A stretch of 64,000 bases of DNA, taken from positions 2,790,001-2,854,000 of the forward strand of contig NZ_JAUSYS010000001.1 of the NCBI RefSeq assembly GCF_030817015.1, given 5' to 3'. Every line of letters starts with the position of its first letter. Positions within the stretch are counted from its first letter, which is position 1. The notes below the pieces were generated by a model, which saw only the letters and a program-made list of their open reading frames with translations, was not told where the DNA came from and made no database searches. Positions 9,304 to 18,900 of this stretch are shown piece after piece. Source of the DNA: Arthrobacter sp. V1I7 (GTDB taxonomy: Bacteria > Actinomycetota > Actinomycetes > Actinomycetales > Micrococcaceae). The translations under genes and the position numbers were made by a program.

Positions 9304-10233
9304 ATGGCCACAAGCATCAGCCCCGATCCCAGCACGCCCGCCGAAGTTGCGGCCCCCTACGGCAACGGACCGGCGGCCGGCTCGCCCGCGACGGCTGGCC
9401 GCGGGGGCACGTCGCCGTCGGACGCCGGGCGGAAAGCGGTGGCCAGGATCCGCACCCACCACCTCCACCAGGCCAAGCTCAACGGCGAACGCTTCGCCAT
9501 GCTGACCGCCTACGACCAGTACACGGCGGAAATTTTCGACCAGGCCGGCATTGAAGTCCTCCTGGTCGGCGACTCGGCCTCCAACAACGTCTTCGGCAAC
9601 GAGACCAGCCTCCCGGTCACCGTGGATGAGCTGATCCCGCTGTGCCGGGCCGTGACGCGCTCGGCCCGGCGCGCTCTTGTCGTGGCGGACCTGCCGTTCG
9701 GCAGTTACGAGGTGTCCGCCCAGCAGGCGGTGGCGACCGGCGTGCGCTTCCTCAAGGAGGGACTCGCCCACGCGGTCAAGATTGAAGGCGGCAAGTTCTA
9801 CGCCGAGACCGTCCGGGCCATGGTCCAGGCCGGGATTCCCGTCATGGCGCACATCGGCTTCACCCCGCAGAGCGAACACGCCCTCGGCGGCTACCGCGTC
9901 CAGGGCCGCGCCGACGACGCTCAGCGGCTGATCGACGACGCCGTCGCGCTGGCCGACGCGGGCGCGTTCAGCGTACTGATGGAAATGGTTCCGGCCGAGA
10001 CGGCCGCCGCGATTGACGCCGCGGTGGCGGTCCCCACCATCGGAATCGGCGCGGGCAACGCGACCACCGGCCAGGTGCTGGTGTGGCAGGACATGGCGGG
10101 CCTGCGCGGCGGCAGGATGGCCAAGTTCGTCAAGCAGTATGCGGACCTGCGGACCTCGCTGGGCGACGCCGCCAGGGCCTACGCTGAAGACGTCCGCTCC
10201 GGGCAGTTCCCCGGCCCCGAACACTCGTTCTAG
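9304..10233 (+). CDS. panB: 3-methyl-2-oxobutanoate hydroxymethyltransferase
   Basis: First committed step of pantothenate synthesis: transfers a hydroxymethyl group from methylene-tetrahydrofolate to 2-oxoisovalerate to give ketopantoate. The 309-residue protein has the TIM-barrel signatures [21 protein letters not shown] (metal Asp), [25 protein letters not shown] and [17 protein letters not shown] 40-residue low-complexity N-terminal extension precedes the conserved core at [11 protein letters not shown]. It is transcribed divergently from glnA2 across about 260 nt. No panC is nearby. Confidence 0.97.
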   Translation: MATSISPDPSTPAEVAAPYGNGPAAGSPATAGRGGTSPSDAGRKAVARIRTHHLHQAKLNGERFAMLTAYDQYTAEIFDQAGIEVLLVGDSASNNVFGNETSLPVTVDELIPLCRAVTRSARRALVVADLPFGSYEVSAQQAVATGVRFLKEGLAHAVKIEGGKFYAETVRAMVQAGIPVMAHIGFTPQSEHALGGYRVQGRADDAQRLIDDAVALADAGAFSVLMEMVPAETAAAIDAAVAVPTIGIGAGNATTGQVLVWQDMAGLRGGRMAKFVKQYADLRTSLGDAARAYAEDVRSGQFPGPEHSF

Positions 10234-10312
10234 GGTTCCCGGCCCGGCGCCGCCCGGCCCAGCGCCGGCAGCGGTCCCTGCCGCTCCGGGCCACGGCCCC
10301 TGCTGCCCCGAC

Positions 10313-10477
10313 CTAGTCGTCGTCGTCTTTTTCCCAGGCCTCGTTGCGCGCCCTGACCTTTTCCAGGGCGTGCTCGGCTTCTTCCCGCGTCTTGTAGGGG
10401 CCGATCAGCTGGCTCCAGTCGGACAGGGCGTCCTCTTCAACCTCGTGCGTGTTGACGTTGTACCAGTACTCGGGCAT
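10313..10477 (-). CDS. Small SPOR-like protein
   Basis: A 54-residue ORF too short for most gene finders, starting at ATG 10475-10477 with GGAG just upstream and ending in DDDD before TAG. It begins [15 protein letters not shown] and contains [25 protein letters not shown], the core of a SPOR repeat (aromatic strand, G-P-Y, helix). SPOR domains bind denuded glycan strands, but this one has no signal peptide or membrane helix, so a cell-wall role is doubtful. It faces panB and sits divergently from map. The single-domain architecture next to map is common in Arthrobacter-type genomes as far as I recall. Confidence 0.75.
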   Translation of the reverse strand: MPEYWYNVNTHEVEEDALSDWSQLIGPYKTREEAEHALEKVRARNEAWEKDDDD

Positions 10478-10510
10478 CGCTGCTCCTCTTGTTCCGCCGT
10501 ACTTTCCGGA

Positions 10511-10546
10511 GTTGTTTTCCGGCGTTGTTTTCCGCAGTTGTTTTCC
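10511..10546 (+). repeat. Three short direct repeats, 13-nt period
   Basis: GTTGTTTTCC occurs at 10511, 10524 and 10537, separated by 3 nt each time. It lies between the SPOR-like gene and map, just upstream of the likely map promoter. It may be replication slippage or a binding site. Confidence 0.7.
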
Positions 10547-10578
10547 GGCCGTGTTTAACGGCCGGAGGCCGCTCCTTA

Positions 10579-10591
10579 TATGATCAATCTA
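10579..10591 (+). promoter_or_regulatory. Probable leaderless promoter of map
   Basis: A TATGAT hexamer at 10579-10584 lies 6 nt before the A of the map ATG at 10591. This is the usual distance from -10 to transcript start, and no ribosome site precedes the ATG. Together these suggest a leaderless transcript. No good -35 was seen. Confidence 0.55.
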
Positions 10592-11469
10592 TGCCTTCAC
10601 TTGCCTCGACTGCACCCATCGGCACCCTGGTCCCGGGAACAGTCAGCCCACAGCTTTCCGTACCGGCGTCCATCCCCCGGCCCGAATACGTGGGAAAGCC
10701 GGCACCGGCCAAGTTCACCGGGTCAGAGGTCAAGACGGCGGAGACCATCGAGAAGATCCGGATCGCGTCACGGATCGCGGCCCAGGCGATCGTGGAGGTC
10801 GGAAAGCACATCCAGCCCGGTGTCAGCACGGACCAGCTGGACCGGGTGGGCCACGAGTTCCTGCTGGACCACAAGGCCTACCCGTCCACGCTCGGCTACC
10901 GCGGCTTCCCCAAATCGCTGTGCTCCTCGCTGAATGAGGTGATCTGCCACGGCATCCCGGACAGCACCGTCGTCCAGGACGGCGACATCCTCAACATTGA
11001 CATCACCGCCTTCATCGGCGGCGTGCACGGCGACACCAACTACACCTTCCTGGCCGGCAACGTCGACGAGGAATCCCGTCTGCTCGTCGAGCGCACCCAG
11101 GAATCGCTGAACCGCGCCATCCGTGCGGTGGCGCCCGGCCGCGAAATCAACGTGATCGGCCGGACCATCGAGTCCTACGCCCGGCGCTTCGGCTACGGAG
11201 TGGTCCGCGACTTCACCGGGCACGGCGTCGGCGAGGCCTTCCACACGGGCCTGATCATTCCGCACTACGACGCCGCCCCCGCCTACAACACCGTGATGGA
11301 GGCAGGTATGGTCTTTACGATTGAACCCATGCTCACCCTCGGCACCGTCGACTGGGATATGTGGGCCGACGATTGGACGGTGGTGACCCGGGACCGCATG
11401 CGCACCGCCCAGTTCGAACACACGCTGCTGGTGACCGAGTCCGGCGCCGAGGTCCTCACCCTCCCCTGA
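10591..11469 (+). CDS. map: Methionine aminopeptidase, type I
   Basis: Removes the initiator methionine from nascent proteins; cytosolic, two-metal enzyme. I use the ATG at 10591 (292 residues); an upstream extension is arginine- and phenylalanine-rich and not conserved-looking. Metal ligands are visible in order: [19 protein letters not shown] (two Asp), [11 protein letters not shown] (His), IEPML (Glu) and the final FEHTLLV (Glu). The first 45 residues are a proline-rich extension, as in other actinobacterial type I enzymes that carry an N-terminal segment. It is probably translated from a leaderless mRNA. Confidence 0.96.
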   Translation: MPSLASTAPIGTLVPGTVSPQLSVPASIPRPEYVGKPAPAKFTGSEVKTAETIEKIRIASRIAAQAIVEVGKHIQPGVSTDQLDRVGHEFLLDHKAYPSTLGYRGFPKSLCSSLNEVICHGIPDSTVVQDGDILNIDITAFIGGVHGDTNYTFLAGNVDEESRLLVERTQESLNRAIRAVAPGREINVIGRTIESYARRFGYGVVRDFTGHGVGEAFHTGLIIPHYDAAPAYNTVMEAGMVFTIEPMLTLGTVDWDMWADDWTVVTRDRMRTAQFEHTLLVTESGAEVLTLP

Positions 11470-11571
11470 GCCCTTCCCCCTGAGTCCTGCCCCATCCCAG
11501 CGGACCCCGGTCTTCCGCCGGCCCTGGGCCGCACCTTTCCTAGCCCGCCCCCTGCCACGAACGGAATCACA

Positions 11572-12375
11572 TTGCCCAAGAAGGACGAGAAGTCGAAGAA
11601 GAACTCCCTGCTGATCGGCATTGACATCGGCGGCACCGGGATCAAGGGCGGGATCGTCGATCTGAAGAAGGGCAAGCTGGTGGGCGACCGGCTCCGCGTG
11701 CCCACCCCGCAGCCATCCACTCCTGAAGCTGTTGCCGAAGTCGTGGCGCAGGTCGTCACCGAGCTGTCCAAGCGTTCCGACGCCCCGGACGCGGACGCCC
11801 CGGTCGGCGTGACCTTCCCGGGCATCATCCAGCACGGTGTCGTCCACTCGACGGCGAACGTTGACCACGCCTGGCTGGGCCTCGACATCGATGCCCTGCT
11901 CACGGCCCGGCTGGGCCGCCCCGTCCAGGTCATCAACGACGCCGACGCGGCCGGCCTGGCCGAGGCGCGCTACGGCGCCGGCGAAGGCGTGGCAGGCACC
12001 GTGCTGGTCATCACCCTCGGCACCGGGATCGGTTCGGCCTTCATCTTCGACGGCAAGCTCGTTCCCAACGCCGAGCTGGGCCACCTGGAAATTGACGGAT
12101 TCGACGCCGAGAGCAAAGCCTCGGCCGTGGCCCGTGAGCGTGACGGACTGAGCTGGGAAGAGTACGCCGTGCTGCTGCAGCGGTACTTCTCCCATGTCGA
12201 GTTCCTCTTCTCCCCCGAACTGTTCATCGTCGGCGGCGGCATCTCCAAGCGCGCGGACGAGTACCTGCCGCGGATGAAGCTCCGCACGCCGATTGTCCCG
12301 GCGGAGCTGAAGAACGACGCCGGCATCGTCGGTGCCGCCATCGAGGTCGCGCTGACGCACAAACTGGCCAAATAG
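11572..12375 (+). CDS. ppgK: Polyphosphate glucokinase
   Basis: Phosphorylates glucose (and possibly mannose) using inorganic polyphosphate or ATP. The 267-residue ROK-type protein starts at TTG 11572. It shows the phosphate loop GIDIGGTGIKGGIVD near residue 16, the sugar site INDADAAGLAEARYG and the loop TLGTGIGSAF, followed by ELGH. It lacks the CxCGxxGCxE zinc motif of ATP-dependent ROK glucokinases, which the second glucokinase in this window has. Actinobacteria, including an Arthrobacter glucomannokinase, are the known home of this enzyme. A strong hairpin terminator follows. Confidence 0.95.
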   Translation: MPKKDEKSKKNSLLIGIDIGGTGIKGGIVDLKKGKLVGDRLRVPTPQPSTPEAVAEVVAQVVTELSKRSDAPDADAPVGVTFPGIIQHGVVHSTANVDHAWLGLDIDALLTARLGRPVQVINDADAAGLAEARYGAGEGVAGTVLVITLGTGIGSAFIFDGKLVPNAELGHLEIDGFDAESKASAVARERDGLSWEEYAVLLQRYFSHVEFLFSPELFIVGGGISKRADEYLPRMKLRTPIVPAELKNDAGIVGAAIEVALTHKLAK

Positions 12376-12379
12376 CACC

Positions 12380-12421
12380 AAGGCTGCCCCGGCGTCGGCG
12401 ACCCGACGCCGGGGCAGCCTT
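12380..12421 (+). terminator. Hairpin terminator after ppgK
   Basis: Perfect 19-bp stem (12380-12398 with 12403-12421) and a 4-nt loop, 4 nt after the ppgK stop codon. It starts with AA and ends with TT; there is no long T tract. Confidence 0.85.
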
Positions 12422-12519
12422 GTTCGACGCCGCCGGGGCGCTGGGTCCACTGGTGGCCGTCGTCAACAATGCGGCGCCGTGCTGCCGGGGTCCGGCGGCA
12501 GATAGCGTCTTGGTTGGTG

Positions 12520-12559
12520 CCGGTGGTGGCCGCGGCTTCCCCTCCGCTGCCACCACCGG
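12520..12559 (-). terminator. Possible terminator of nrdR
   Basis: An 11-bp inverted repeat (12520-12530 with 12549-12559) with an 18-nt loop lies about 30 nt beyond the minus-strand nrdR stop codon. The long loop makes it weaker than the ppgK hairpin. Confidence 0.45.
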
Positions 12560-12590
12560 AGTCTTTTGGTCCGGCTCCCGGGAACGGGGG

Positions 12591-13082
12591 CTAGAGCGGA
12601 CTCTTCTCGGAGCTCTTGCCCTCCAGGCCCTTCGAGCCGGCCTCGTGGCGGAGCAGCGAGATGGCGGCTTCAAAGTCCTCGAGGGATTCGAAGGCCTGGT
12701 ACACACTGGCAAAGCGCAGGTAGGCCACCTCGTCCAGCTTCTGCAGCGGGTTGAGGATGGCGAGACCGACCTCGTGGGCCTCGATCTCCGCCGCGCCGGA
12801 GGCACGGATGGCCTCTTCGACCTCCTGGGCAAGCATGGCGAGGTCATCTTCGGTCACGGGACGGCCCTGGCAGGCTTTCCGGACTCCATTGATGACTTTG
12901 CTGCGGCTGAACGGCTCGCCGACACCGGAGCGCTTGATCACGGTCAGGCTGGTGGTCTCCACGGTCGTGAACCGCCGGCCGCATTCGGGACACTGCCGGC
13001 GGCGCCGGATGGCTGATCCGTCGTCCGCGATCCGGCTGTCCACCACGCGGGAATCAGGGTTACGGCAGAACGGGCAATACAC
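12591..13082 (-). CDS. nrdR: Transcriptional repressor NrdR
   Basis: Nucleotide-sensing repressor of ribonucleotide reductase genes. The 163-residue protein starts at GTG 13082, giving the standard MYCPFC N-terminus. It has a zinc ribbon (CPFC at 3-6 and CPEC near 31-34), then an ATP-cone from about residue 49 ([20 protein letters not shown]) that binds ATP or dATP. About 15 residues of charged tail follow. Two NrdR boxes lie upstream at 13196-13243, so the gene probably represses itself. No nrd gene is in the window. Confidence 0.96.
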   Translation of the reverse strand: MYCPFCRNPDSRVVDSRIADDGSAIRRRRQCPECGRRFTTVETTSLTVIKRSGVGEPFSRSKVINGVRKACQGRPVTEDDLAMLAQEVEEAIRASGAAEIEAHEVGLAILNPLQKLDEVAYLRFASVYQAFESLEDFEAAISLLRHEAGSKGLEGKSSEKSPL

Positions 13083-13189
13083 GTGTTTCCCTCCCCTGTC
13101 GCACGCAAGCCTGGACTGAACGCTGGACTCGCTGGATTCACTGGCCTTGCTGCTGCCGGAACGGTCGCCGGCAGCTAGCTCTCACCATC

Positions 13190-13219
13190 AGTTTACGACT
13201 AGATGTAGCTGAATAACAA
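13190..13219 (-). promoter_or_regulatory. Candidate nrdR promoter
   Basis: On the minus strand, TTGTTA (13214-13219) and TAAACT (13190-13195) are separated by 18 nt and precede nrdR by about 110 nt. NrdR box 1 fills the spacer. Inferred from consensus only. Confidence 0.5.
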
Positions 13220-13243
13220 GCCTGTAATTACTATATGTAGTGG
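13196..13243. promoter_or_regulatory. Tandem NrdR boxes
   Basis: Two sites, CGACTAGATGTAGCTG (13196-13211) and TTACTATATGTAGTGG (13228-13243), resemble the known NrdR palindrome ACACWATATATWGTGT. Their cores are exactly 32 bp apart, about three helical turns, as in known NrdR-controlled promoters. Site 2 is the better match. Confidence 0.75.
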
Positions 13244-14632
13244 TCAGGCGCCGTTTCCGAACCTTGCCGTGACGGCCTCGCCATGCGCTGGCAAATCTTC
13301 CGCCCCGGAGAGGCTCACGATGTGGGCGCTGACCTGTTCCAGTGCCGCACGGCTGTAATTGACGACCTGGATGGCGCGCAGGAAAGTCGTGACGTTCAGT
13401 CCGGAGGAGAAGGCGGCCGTGCCGCTGGTGGGCAGCACATGGTTGGACCCCGCACAGTAGTCCCCCAGGCTGACCGGGCTGTAATCGCCGACGAAGATGG
13501 CCCCGGCATTCCGGATCCGTGCGGCCACGCGGGCGGCGTCCGCGGTCATGATTTCCAGGTGCTCCGCGGCGTAGGCGTCACAGACGGCGATCCCCTGCTC
13601 CAGGTCGTCCACCAGGACAACACCGGACTGCGGGCCGGAGAGGGCCTCACGGACCCGCACGCTGTGCTTGGTCCCGGCTGCCCGGCGTTCCAGCTCCTCG
13701 CGGACGGCTGCCGCGAGCTCCGCGGAATCCGTGATGAGTACGGAGGCAGCCTGGGGGTCGTGCTCGGCCTGGCTGATCAGGTCAGCGGCGACGAGGTCCG
13801 GCCGGGCGGTGGCATCGGCCAGGATCGCGATTTCGGTGGTGCCGGCTTCGGAATCGATCCCCACGACGCCCTTCACGAGGCGTTTGGCCGTGGCGACGAA
13901 GATGTTGCCCGGACCCGTGACCACATCCACGGGGTCCAGTCCGGCATCGGGCCCGGACTCAGTCCCGGAGGCCGGGACGCCGTAGGCGAAAGCGGCAATG
14001 GCCTGGGCACCGCCAATCGCGTAGACCTCCTCGATGCCGAGCAGGCAGGCGGCCGCGAGGATGGTGGGGTGCGGCAGACCGCCGAAGTCCTTTTGCGGCG
14101 GTGACGCCAGGGCAATGGATTCGACGCCGGCTGCCAGGGCCGGGACAACGTTCATGACCACCGAGGACGGATACACCGCAAGGCCGCCGGGGACGTAGAG
14201 ACCCACCCTGCCCACCGGGACCCAGTTCTGGCTGACGACGGCACCGTCGCCCAGTTCGACGTCGGTGTCCGCCGGGCGCTGGGCGTCGGCGAAACGGCGC
14301 GCCCGCCGGATGGACTCTTCCAGTGCTGCCCGCACGGCGGGATCGAGGCCGGCAAGCGCTGCCTGCAGGGCCTCTGCCGGGACCCGCGGATGCTCCTGCT
14401 CGACGCCGTCGAACCTCAGCGCCAGCTCACGGAGGGCTTCGAGGCCGCGGCTGCGGACCGCCGCGATGATGCTGAAGACCTTTTCTTCCGCGTCGGCCAT
14501 GGTGCCGGTCTGCGCCCGCGGCACGGCGGCGCGGAGGCCGGCCAGGGACAGCCGCTGGCCACGCAGGTCGACCGTGCGGAAAGTCAGGTCGGCGGCGGCC
14601 GGGGGCACAGGGCTCTCAGGTGTAAGGGTCAC
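13244..14632 (-). CDS. hisD: Histidinol dehydrogenase
   Basis: Last two steps of histidine synthesis: oxidises histidinol to histidine with two NAD+. The 462-residue protein shows the family blocks [58 protein letters not shown] and, at the end, [14 protein letters not shown] His and an Asp of these blocks bind zinc. It stands alone: the next gene downstream is nrdR, not hisC as in many actinobacterial his operons. A 22-residue insertion near 205 ([13 protein letters not shown]) looks like a species-specific loop. Confidence 0.96.
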   Translation of the reverse strand: MTLTPESPVPPAAADLTFRTVDLRGQRLSLAGLRAAVPRAQTGTMADAEEKVFSIIAAVRSRGLEALRELALRFDGVEQEHPRVPAEALQAALAGLDPAVRAALEESIRRARRFADAQRPADTDVELGDGAVVSQNWVPVGRVGLYVPGGLAVYPSSVVMNVVPALAAGVESIALASPPQKDFGGLPHPTILAAACLLGIEEVYAIGGAQAIAAFAYGVPASGTESGPDAGLDPVDVVTGPGNIFVATAKRLVKGVVGIDSEAGTTEIAILADATARPDLVAADLISQAEHDPQAASVLITDSAELAAAVREELERRAAGTKHSVRVREALSGPQSGVVLVDDLEQGIAVCDAYAAEHLEIMTADAARVAARIRNAGAIFVGDYSPVSLGDYCAGSNHVLPTSGTAAFSSGLNVTTFLRAIQVVNYSRAALEQVSAHIVSLSGAEDLPAHGEAVTARFGNGA

Positions 14633-14672
14633 CCGTCCATTTTACGTGCCGGTCCGCGGTCTCCGGACGCTG

Positions 14673-15242
14673 TTACGCCAAAGGATCCCCGGAGGCCGGC
14701 TTCTTCGGGGCCACGGAGAACCTGCCAAGGAAGATGGACAGCGCGACGGCGGCCGGCCAGATCACCAGGACGGCGTAGGAGCGCAGCGAAAACGCAATGC
14801 TGGCGTTGCTCGAGGTGTCCTCCGGCGCGCCCCACCAGAGGCCGCACAGCACGCCGGTTCCCCAGGCAAGGAGCGCTCCGAACGCCCCGGCGGCAACCGC
14901 CAGGACGACGTCCTTGGACGACGGCTCCTGATGCTTGGTGCCGGCCGCCAGTGCCCCGGCGATGCAGCCGGCAAGCAGGAACAGCCCGGCCAGCATCAGG
15001 TCCCGCGGGAGCCGCGCGTCCGGATTGCTGCCGTTGCGAAGCGCCGGGTCGCCCGAAAGGATGTTCAGCCCCGAGGGCGCCAGCACCCACCAGAGCAGTC
15101 CCACCGGCACTCCGGCAGCGGCGATGGCTGCTGCCCTGCGCAGGCCCGTGCTGCTGGCCCCACGGCCTTGGACCTGGCGCCCGCGACGGTGTTCGCCGTG
15201 GCCCGGGCGCTGGACCGGGACGTGTACTGCAGGCTCTGTCAT
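14673..15242 (-). CDS. Hypothetical integral membrane protein
   Basis: A 189-residue protein of unknown function. I start it at ATG 15242 (MTEPAVHV); longer versions add a non-conserved-looking segment. After a basic N-terminal tail it has four hydrophobic helices: around residues 32-52, 82-102, 115-137 and 155-175. A loop of about 30 residues after helix 1 contains charged residues and is probably outside. Actinobacterial proteins of this size and topology are annotated as DUF2567-like; that link is uncertain. It is followed about 40 nt on by hisD. Confidence 0.75.
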   Translation of the reverse strand: MTEPAVHVPVQRPGHGEHRRGRQVQGRGASSTGLRRAAAIAAAGVPVGLLWWVLAPSGLNILSGDPALRNGSNPDARLPRDLMLAGLFLLAGCIAGALAAGTKHQEPSSKDVVLAVAAGAFGALLAWGTGVLCGLWWGAPEDTSSNASIAFSLRSYAVLVIWPAAVALSIFLGRFSVAPKKPASGDPLA

Positions 15243-15407
15243 GCAACAAACCTTAACAAGCTTTTGGGCCGGCCGGCCGCATGGCAGCGTGCGTTCCCGG
15301 ATGACGGTCCATGACGGCGGCAGGTAAACAAGTACCGCGGCCTGTCCGGGAGCAATACGCTGGCAGGGTAGAAACATTCCGCACGGGCAGCAGGGAGTTG
15401 GATCGCA

Positions 15408-15908
15408 GTGGCCTCAGACGACGGAGCCTTCGAAGGAACGTTCAAGGAAATGTTCCGCCGGCATGCGGCAGGTGTGGCGATCATCACCGCCAACTACAAT
15501 GGCGTGCCGTTCGGTTTCACCGCGACCTCGGTGGCCTCGCTTTCGGCCAAGCCCCCTCGGTTCACCTTCAACATGGCGCGCACCTCCAGTTCCTGGCCGG
15601 CGGTGGCCAATACCACCTACATCGGGGTGCACATGCTCGGGCTGGAGAACCAGGAGCTGGCCGACCGTTTCGCCAGGACCCGCGACCGCTTCGAAGGCGA
15701 CCACTGGGAGATGGGACCCCACGAGGTTCCTGTCCTGAAGGACGTCGCGGGCTGGCTGATCGGCAAGGTCCAGATGCGGCTCTCCTTCGAGAACAACGCG
15801 GTGGTGGTTGTCGAGGTGGTGGAAGGCGAGGTCGGCGACGACGGCGCTCCCCTGCTCTACCACTCCGGCGCCTACAGCCAGCCGGTCCCGCTGGACTACG
15901 AGATCTGA
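15408..15908 (+). CDS. Flavin reductase-like, FMN-binding protein
   Basis: A 166-residue protein of the flavin reductase (HpaC-like) family with split-barrel fold. Recognisable parts are FRRHAAGVAIITA near residues 15-27, GFTATSVASLSAKPP (FMN contact) and FNMARTSSSW. Relatives supply reduced FMN to monooxygenases or act as NAD(P)H:FMN oxidoreductases. It starts at GTG 15408; an in-frame alternative is not obvious. No monooxygenase gene is nearby, so the partner is unknown. Converges on dnaE, with only 33 nt between them. Confidence 0.88.
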   Translation: MASDDGAFEGTFKEMFRRHAAGVAIITANYNGVPFGFTATSVASLSAKPPRFTFNMARTSSSWPAVANTTYIGVHMLGLENQELADRFARTRDRFEGDHWEMGPHEVPVLKDVAGWLIGKVQMRLSFENNAVVVVEVVEGEVGDDGAPLLYHSGAYSQPVPLDYEI

Positions 15909-15941
15909 ACCCCGGGCAAGGCGGCCGCTACCGGCCCGGCG

Positions 15942-18900
15942 CTAGCCATCCAGGCAGGTCGAGCCGAGGAGCACCTTGAGGTCGCCGAACAGCGACGGAC
16001 TCGGGTTGACCCGCAGGTGCACGGGCAGTCCCATGACTTCCACCCGGGAGTCGCCCTGGAGGTGCAGGCGGACCTCCGACTTGCCGCGGTGAGTCCTGAG
16101 CACATCGCCGAGTTCGGTCACCACGGCTTCGGTGGCCTTGTGCGTCTGCATGGTGATCACCAGGGGCCCGTTCAGGCCCTCGCTGAGGTCCGGGACGGAG
16201 AGTTCCATGCAGTTCAACGCCACGGCGCCGTCGTCGCGGCGCTGCAGCCGGCCCTTGACCACCACGATCAGGTCTTCGGCCAGCACCGAGGCGATGGGCC
16301 CATAGACCTGGCCGAAGAACATGACCTCGACGGAACCGCCGAGGTCCTCGATCTCCGCGCGGGCATAGGCGTTGCCGCTGGCTTTGGCGATCCGGCGGCT
16401 CAGGGAGGTGATCATGCCCGCGATGGTGACGATGGCGCCGTCGTGCGGGCCGTCCTCGGCGATCAGCGAGGTGATGGACTGGTCGGCGTGCTGGCTCAGG
16501 AGCCCTTCGAGCCCTTGCAGCGGGTGGTCCGAGACGTAGAGGCCGAGCATGTCCCGTTCGAACGAGAGCTTGTCCTTCTTCTCCCATTCGGGAAGGTCGG
16601 GGATCTCGATGCTCAGGGACGCCTCGGATTCGGCTTCGTCGAAACCGGCGAAGAGGTCGAACTGCCCGATCGCCTCGTTGCGCTTGAGCGTGATCACGGA
16701 GTCGATCGCTTCTTCATGGACCATGGCCAGGGCGCGCCGGTGATGGTTCAGCGAGTCGAAGGCACCGGCCTTGATCAGGGATTCAATCGTGCGCTTGTTG
16801 CACACCACGGCGGGGACCTTCATGAGGTAGTCCTTGAAGGACGTGTACGCGCCTTCTTTCTCGCGCGCCGCGACCATGGCCTCGACGACGTTGACCCCGA
16901 CGTTGCGGATGGCGCCCATGCCGAAGCGGATGTCGGTGCCGACCGGGGTGAAGTTGAGCGCTGACTCGTTGACGTCCGGCGGCAGCACCGTGATGCCCAT
17001 GCGACGGCATTCGTTGAGGTAGATCGCCGACTTGTCCTTGTCGTCGCCGACGCTGGTCAGCAGGGCGGCCATGTACTCCGGCGCGTAGTGCGCCTTCAGG
17101 TAGGCGGTCCAGTAGGAGATCACGCCGTAGGCGGCCGAGTGCGCCTTGTTGAAGGCGTAGTCGGAGAACGGGAGCAGGATGTCCCAGAGGGTTTTGACGG
17201 CGGCCATGGAGTAGCCGTTGTCCTGCATGCCCTGGGAGAAGCCGGCGAACTGCTTGTCCAGCTCGGATTTCTTCTTCTTGCCCATGGCGCGGCGCAGGAT
17301 GTCGGCCTGGCCGAGGGTATAGCCGGCGAGCTTCTGCGCCACGGCCATGACCTGTTCCTGGTACACGATCAGGCCGTAGGTCCCGCCGAGGATTTCGGCG
17401 AGCGGTTCCTCCAGCTCCGGATGGATCGGGATGACGTCCTGGATCTTGTTCTTGCGCAGGGCGTAGTCGGTGTGCGCGTTGGCGCCCATGGGGCCCGGCC
17501 GGTAGAGGGCCAGCACGGCGGAGATGTCTTCGAAGTTGTCAGGCTTCATGAGCTTGAGCAGGGCGCGCATGGGACCGCCGTCGAGCTGGAACACGCCAAG
17601 GGTGTCGCCCCGGGCCAGCAGCTCGTAGGACGGGGCGTCGTCGAGGGCCAGGGATTCGAGGTCCAGGTCCACGCCGCGGTTCATCTTGATGTTTTCGAGG
17701 GCGTCGGAAATGATCGTGAGGTTTCGCAGCCCGAGGAAGTCCATCTTGATCAGGCCGAGGCCCTCACATGTGGGGTAGTCGAACTGCGTGATGACCTGGC
17801 CGTCCTGGATGCGGCGCATGATGGGGATGACGTCGATGATGGGGTCCGAAGACATGATGACGCCGGCCGCGTGGACACCCCACTGCCGTTTCAGGCCCTC
17901 GATGCCCAGGGCGGTCTCGAAGACCTTGGCGGCTTCGGGGTCGGTGGCGACGAGCTGCCGGAAGTCCCCGGCCTCGCCGTAGCGCTTGGAGTCCTTGTTC
18001 TGGATGTCCGCGAGCGGGATGTCCTTGGCCATCACGGCCGGCGGGAGGGCCTTGGTGAGCTGTTCGCCCATGCTGAACGGGTACCCCAGCACGCGCGAGG
18101 AGTCCTTGAGCGCCTGCTTGGTCTTGATGGTGCCGTATGTGACGATCATCGCGACGCGTTCGTCACCGTATTTGCGCGTCACGTAGTCGATCACTTCGGA
18201 GCGGCGGCGGTCATCGAAGTCGACGTCGAAGTCAGGCATGGAGACGCGGTCCGGGTTCAGGAACCGTTCGAAGATGAGGCCGTGCGCCAGGGGATCAAGG
18301 TCGGTAATGCGCATGGCGTACGCCACCATGGAGCCTGCACCCGAGCCGCGGCCGGGACCTACCCGGATGCCGTTCTTCTTGGCCCAGTTGATGAAGTCGG
18401 CCACCACGAGGAAGTAGCCCGGGAATCCCATGGAGGTGATGACGCCGAGTTCGTAGTCCGCCTGGGTCCGTACCTTGTCCGGCACCCCGGCCGGATAGCG
18501 GTAGGCCAGTCCCGTGGCCACTTCCTTGACCAGCCAGGAAGTCTCGTCCTCACCCGGCGGGCAGGGGAAGCGGGGCATGTAGTTGGCGCCGGTGTTGAAC
18601 GAGACCTCGCAGCGCTCGGCGATCAGCAGCGTGTTGTCGCACGCCTCGGGATGGTCGCGGAACAGTTCCCGCATTTCCTGCGGCGACTTCAGGTAGTAGC
18701 CGCTGCCGGAGAAGGCGAACCGGGACCCGCCGTTGTCGTAGCTGGGTTCCAGCAGGGTCGAGCCGGACTGGATGGCCAGCAGGGCCTCGTGCGCCTTGGC
18801 GTCGTGCTCGTGCGTGTAATGCAGGTCATTGGTGGCCACCAGCGGCAGGTTCAGGTCCTTCGCGAGGCGCAGCAGGTCGCCGGTGACGCGCCGCTCGATG

